A DNA stretch of 9,648 nt from JAIOHN01 sp038258185 (GTDB taxonomy: Bacteria; Chloroflexota; Anaerolineae; Aggregatilineales; Phototrophicaceae), in contig JBBSQD010000253.1 in NCBI GenBank assembly GCA_038258185.1, positions 1 to 9,648 of the forward strand. The letters are read 5' to 3'. A model generated the notes under the pieces. The model saw nothing but the letters and a program-made list of their open reading frames with translations, did no database searches and was not told where the DNA came from. The translations under genes and the position numbers were made by a program. Position 1 is the stretch's first letter. Each line of letters begins with the position of its first letter. Shown one piece after another: positions 6,838 to 9,648 of the stretch.

Positions 6838-7467
6838 TTAAAGGGCTTTCACCGCCCGTAACCATGACTGCGCGATGAGTGCGTGCCCGGCCTGGGATGG
6901 ATGCACACCATCACCGGCCCAGAAGGCGGGTTCGCGTTGGGTAGCGGCGGCGGCGAACAGGCCATCCAGCGGGATATAAACCGCGCCAAATTCCATGGCC
7001 ATCTGGCGGGCAACCGCGATTTTAGGGTCTAAATCAACGCGCCACTCGCGGCGATCCTGCGGCACGGGCAGCACAAATGGCTCGCAGATAATCAGACAGG
7101 TATTAGGCAGTTCGCGGCTTAACGTTTCCAGAATAAAGCGATAATCCGTTTCGTAGGCACCTGCGCTGGTGAGGTCGTCGCTGTCATAGCGCCGCCAGGT
7201 GTCATTGATGCCAATGAGAATCGATACCCAATCGGGTTTCAGTTCCAGGCAATCAGCAATCCAACGCTGCCGCAGATCCTTCACGCGGTTGCCACCGATG
7301 CCACGATTGAGAAAGCTGACGTTTTTCTCTGGATACAGCGCGGAGAACCACGCGGCTGTCTGGGCAGCATACCCCCAACCCAGATCAGCAGGGTTATCAC
7401 GGTTGCGACCGGCATCCGTGATGCTGTCGCCCTGAAATAAGATGGTTTGATTATTTTGAATAAACAT
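6838..7467 (-). CDS. SGNH/GDSL hydrolase, Axe2-like acetyl-xylooligosaccharide esterase
   Basis: This 209-residue SGNH hydrolase has all four conserved blocks: ILFQGDSITDAGR with nucleophile Ser15, NRGIGGNR (54-61) with the oxyanion glycine, SILIGINDTW (82-91) with Asn88, and DGVHPS with Asp186 and His189 completing the triad. Spacing and surrounding sequence (GWGYAAQ, KPDWVSILIGINDTWRRYD) closely resemble what I recall of Axe2 of Geobacillus stearothermophilus, an intracellular acetylxylan esterase of about 219 residues with nucleophile Ser15. There is no signal peptide, so it should act in the cytoplasm, removing acetyl groups from imported xylo-oligosaccharides, in agreement with a secreted GH10 xylanase in the same operon. 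It sits between the two Gfo/Idh paralogues with gaps of 61 and 64 nt. The ribosome site is imperfect (GAGAG close to the ATG, AGGAA further up). Other short acyl-ester substrates remain possible. Confidence 0.9.
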   Translation of the reverse strand: MFIQNNQTILFQGDSITDAGRNRDNPADLGWGYAAQTAAWFSALYPEKNVSFLNRGIGGNRVKDLRQRWIADCLELKPDWVSILIGINDTWRRYDSDDLTSAGAYETDYRFILETLSRELPNTCLIICEPFVLPVPQDRREWRVDLDPKIAVARQMAMEFGAVYIPLDGLFAAAATQREPAFWAGDGVHPSQAGHALIAQSWLRAVKAL

Positions 7468-7490
7468 GGCTCTCTATTATTCCTGTCATA

Positions 7491-7511
7491 GGGATGGCGG
7501 TGCGCCACCCC
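7491..7511. repeat. Intergenic inverted repeat between the Gfo/Idh and esterase genes
   Basis: GGGATGGCG and CGCCACCCC pair with one A-C mismatch in nine around a 3-nt loop. The hairpin sits in the 64-nt gap, 20 nt past the stop of the gene at 7532-8629 in the transcription direction, and no T-run follows on the minus strand. It is more likely an RNA-stability or processing element than a terminator. Confidence 0.35.
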
Positions 7512-7531
7512 TGATGGTTAAATCTGGAAAT

Positions 7532-8629
7532 TTAGCTATCTAACTGACCAGCGAGCAAGCCCATGGGCAGCGGCGCCGGACGTTTGACCGTGCTTTTCAG
7601 CTTGACGTGACGGCCTGTGCTCGATGAATCATGGAACGCATGCATCAGGTCGAGGACATGATAAGCCAGTTGACCGCTGGCACGATGCGGGCGGCCACTT
7701 TGCAGCGCGTAAGCCATGTCCGCCACGCCAATGCCACGCGCGACTTTATCACTGTGGGTCAGCGGGATTTCACTCCAGTCTTTTTCACCCGCACGGCGCA
7801 CCATGACCGGACCGCCAAAAGTATTGGGGTCGGGCACGCTGAGCGAACCTTCCGAACCGTAAATTTCGATACGGGGCAGGTTATGGCTCCAGACATCAAA
7901 ACTGGTGATGAGGGTGCCGATCGCACCGCTGGCAAAGTCCATGATGCCGGTGACGTGCGTCGGGATTTCGACCTCAATTTTGTGACCGAACAAGGCTTCA
8001 CTAGTGGCGACACGCTCAGGGAAGGAGATACGCGCCGAACCCGTCACCCGCTTGACCGGGCCAAGCAGATGGACGAGGGCTGTCAGGTAATACGGGCCCA
8101 TATCGAACATCGGGCCACCACCCACTTTATAGAAAAAGTCGGGGTTGGGATGCCATGCTTCTGGCCCATGACTGAGCATAAACGCCGTGGCCGCGACGGG
8201 TTCACCGATCCAGCCGTCGTCGATCAGCTTGCGGCAGGTTTGCAGGCCACCACCGAGGAAGGTGTCCGGCGCACAGCCAACCAGCAGATCTTTTTCTTTG
8301 GCCTTTGCCAGCACTTTCAGGCCGTCCTTACGGGTAAGCGCAAACGGCTTTTCCGCATGGACATTTTTGCCAGCTTCCAGCGCCAGCAGACTGACATCCG
8401 CATGGGCTGCCGGAATAGTCAGGTTGATGACAATATCAATGTCGGGGTCAGCCAGCAATTCATCCACGGACATCGCCTTGACGCCATGTTCTTCACCTTT
8501 GGCTTTGGCGCGATCCAGATCAATATCCGCACAGGCCACGACTTCCAGAATTTCAAATGCGTCGCAGCCTTTGAAATAAGCATTGCTGATGTTTCCGCAG
8601 CCAATGATTCCGACTTTACTTGTTGCCAC
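7532..8629 (-). CDS. Gfo/Idh/MocA family oxidoreductase (copy 2)
   Basis: This is a 365-residue cytoplasmic oxidoreductase, paralogous to the gene at 5676-6776. It carries the nucleotide-binding fingerprint VGIIGCGNIS (6-15), the strand VVACADID (30-37), EKP (93-95) and the C-terminal motif GGGPMFDMGPYYLTALVHLLG (170-190), with Asp176 and His187 aligned to Asp177 and His188 of copy 1. Identity is about 74% overall but only about half over residues 193-231, which lie in the C-terminal sheet domain. The two copies may therefore act on related but different substrates or as partner steps. The start is GTG at 8629, inside the end of the isomerase gene (14-nt overlap), with GGAGG 9 nt upstream, so translation is coupled to the isomerase. 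Gfo/Idh enzymes are often paired with xylose-isomerase-like TIM barrels in inositol and sugar-acid pathways. Confidence 0.93.
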   Translation of the reverse strand: MATSKVGIIGCGNISNAYFKGCDAFEILEVVACADIDLDRAKAKGEEHGVKAMSVDELLADPDIDIVINLTIPAAHADVSLLALEAGKNVHAEKPFALTRKDGLKVLAKAKEKDLLVGCAPDTFLGGGLQTCRKLIDDGWIGEPVAATAFMLSHGPEAWHPNPDFFYKVGGGPMFDMGPYYLTALVHLLGPVKRVTGSARISFPERVATSEALFGHKIEVEIPTHVTGIMDFASGAIGTLITSFDVWSHNLPRIEIYGSEGSLSVPDPNTFGGPVMVRRAGEKDWSEIPLTHSDKVARGIGVADMAYALQSGRPHRASGQLAYHVLDLMHAFHDSSSTGRHVKLKSTVKRPAPLPMGLLAGQLDS

Positions 8630-9377
8630 GAGCCAGTCCCTCCCCGGTCAGATAAGCGTAACTTTCTGACACAGCGGTCAGCATATCGGTTGCACAGCGA
8701 TCCAGCTCAACGATGACCCAGTCGGTGGTAGCGGCAGCGGCGGGGATCAGACTGTGCCAATCCATGACACCCTGACCCACAGCGACCATATCCGACTTGG
8801 AATCGTCAGCAGGGCCATCTTTAATGTGCAGCAGTGGTGCGCGACTGCCAAGCGCTTTGACCACGCTGACCGGGTCCTGTCCGCCGACTTTCACCCAATA
8901 CGTATCGAGCTCCAGCAGCACGGAAGAGTCGAGATTTTCCAGCATGATTTCATTGACGTTGCGGCCATCAAGCTGCTGATATTCCCACCAGTGATTGTGG
9001 TAAGCAAATTGCAGACCATTTTCGCTGGCGACTGCGGCGGCCTGATTCAGCGTATCGCAGGTCGCTTTAATCGCATCGAGCGAACTAAAATCTTCTGGTG
9101 GACGGAAAGGGCAGACCATACGCTTGGCGCCGATCGCCCCCAGCGTATCCAGCACTTCGTTTTTATCATCCCCCAGCGGCAGTTTGATGTGTGCGCTGGG
9201 AACCTGCAGGCCGAGTTCCTGAAATAATTTTCCGGCGGCTTCGGCGGTTGTGCCGGGGAAACCTGCCGTTTCGACACCGACATAACCCATGTCAGCAATC
9301 TTGCGGATGACGGCTTCATAACCTTTTTCCGCTTCCGCACGGACTGTATAAAGTTGTATTGCAATTGGTGCAGCCAT
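8616..9377 (-). CDS. Sugar phosphate isomerase/epimerase, xylose-isomerase-like TIM barrel
   Basis: This 253-residue protein belongs to the AP-endonuclease-2/xylose-isomerase-like TIM-barrel superfamily, which includes IolE, IolI, hydroxypyruvate isomerase and tagatose/psicose epimerases. The N-terminal PIAIQLYTVR (4-13) is typical of this branch. Probable metal ligands lie in FAYHNHWWEY (124-133), LLELDTYWV (154-162), LLHIKDG (182-188) and VIVELDR (221-227). There is no signal peptide, so it is cytoplasmic. It could interconvert or epimerise a keto or aldo sugar, or dehydrate a keto-inositol, in partnership with the overlapping Gfo/Idh oxidoreductase. AAGGAGA lies 7 nt before the ATG, one of the strongest ribosome sites in the window. 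It follows the amidohydrolase gene by 23 nt. The family is certain; the substrate is not. Confidence 0.92.
   Translation of the reverse strand: MAAPIAIQLYTVRAEAEKGYEAVIRKIADMGYVGVETAGFPGTTAEAAGKLFQELGLQVPSAHIKLPLGDDKNEVLDTLGAIGAKRMVCPFRPPEDFSSLDAIKATCDTLNQAAAVASENGLQFAYHNHWWEYQQLDGRNVNEIMLENLDSSVLLELDTYWVKVGGQDPVSVVKALGSRAPLLHIKDGPADDSKSDMVAVGQGVMDWHSLIPAAAATTDWVIVELDRCATDMLTAVSESYAYLTGEGLARGNK
8639..8643 (-). promoter_or_regulatory. Shine-Dalgarno GGAGG for the GTG-started Gfo/Idh gene
   Basis: On the minus strand GGAGG (within GGGGAGGGA, 8645-8637) lies 9 nt before the GTG at 8629, inside the coding sequence of the isomerase. It supports a GTG start in a 14-nt overlap, a typical arrangement for translational coupling. 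Confidence 0.6.
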
Positions 9378-9400
9378 TGAAAGTTCTCCTTAAGGATGTC

Positions 9401-9648
9401 TTATAATTGATAGGTTCGGGTGGCTGTCCCGTTCCATAGGTCAGCCTGCTCATGCGGGCTGAGGTTGTGCGTCACCGTTTTCAGCAGGTTTACCGTGTCG
9501 TCATAACTGCCACCGCGCAGGCATACCGGCCAATCACTCCCATACATCATGCGTGACGAGCCAAATAATTCCAGGGTGATTTCCAGATAGGACGCTAACA
9601 GGTCGGCGGTAAGTGGCTGCGGGTCGGCAGCGTTGAGGTAGCCCGATA
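9401..9648 (-). CDS. Amidohydrolase-2 family protein (L-fuconolactonase-like), C-terminal 81 residues only
   Basis: The minus-strand frame entering from the right edge is open to TAA at 9401-9403. It contains LFGSSRMMYGSDWPVC followed by a short C-terminal helical segment ending in WNGTATRTYQL. The block 'FG..R.M.GSDWPV' and the closing 'GTA.R.Y.L' are hallmarks of amidohydrolase-2 proteins of the L-fuconolactonase/PDC-lactonase group, in which the Asp of GSDWP sits at the active site (metal ligand or catalytic base). Members are metal-assisted or metal-independent lactonases and hydrolases. A lactonase would fit behind sugar oxidoreductases that release aldonolactones. Only the C-terminal part is visible, so the start, length and exact subfamily are unknown. 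It lies 23 nt upstream of the isomerase gene and is the first visible gene of the operon. Confidence 0.85.
   Translation of the reverse strand, partial: SGYLNAADPQPLTADLLASYLEITLELFGSSRMMYGSDWPVCLRGGSYDDTVNLLKTVTHNLSPHEQADLWNGTATRTYQL

Noticed and set aside
7631..8716. Long plus-strand open frame of 361 codons antisense to the Gfo/Idh gene
   Set aside because: It mirrors the codon pattern of the well-supported minus-strand gene, shows no domain or motif, has no convincing ribosome site and runs through the isomerase overlap. It is a shadow frame.

Overview
The window reads as bacterial chromosomal DNA of about 53-55% GC with short intergenic gaps, clear Shine-Dalgarno sites and several GTG or TTG starts. 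No marker gene fixes the taxon. The J-domain/formiminotransferase pair, the saccharolytic operon rich in Gfo/Idh enzymes and the HINT tail ending in VVHN would fit a Chloroflexota (Anaerolineae-like) genome. That is inference at low to moderate confidence.

Left end (1-583, minus): an open frame with no start codon runs off the window edge. It begins with the last part of a HINT/intein-like autoprocessing domain (HTFAVGDGAWVVHN, 476-517) and continues as about 158 residues of an unrecognised C-terminal domain. By hand count GC is about 36% over 1-480 and about 58% over 481-540, so the change falls almost exactly at the predicted HINT cleavage point. This is the signature of an exchangeable polymorphic-toxin tip left as an orphan, 5'-truncated cassette, and it is the most novel item here.

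Centre-left (632-2291, plus): a 249-residue protein of unknown N-terminal domain with a C-terminal J domain (HPD motif) overlaps a glutamate formimidoyltransferase of histidine degradation. A perfect 10-bp hairpin (2296-2318) separates this pair from the converging minus-strand genes.

Right (2325-9648, minus): reading in the direction of transcription (right to left), there is the C-terminus of an amidohydrolase-2 lactonase-like protein, a xylose-isomerase-like TIM-barrel sugar isomerase, a Gfo/Idh/MocA oxidoreductase, an Axe2-like cytoplasmic SGNH esterase, a second Gfo/Idh/MocA oxidoreductase about 74% identical to the first, an extended SDR epimerase/dehydratase, a secreted GH10 endo-xylanase and a class-V aminotransferase-fold PLP enzyme. 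Gaps are 20-82 nt, with one 14-nt overlap, so most of this is probably one operon. A reasonable model is that GH10 cuts xylan outside the cell, the intracellular esterase deacetylates imported oligosaccharides, and the two oxidoreductases, isomerase, SDR and lactonase-like enzyme process a released sugar or sugar acid. The actual substrate cannot be read from the sequence. No transporter, regulator, RNA gene, IS element or CRISPR array is visible.
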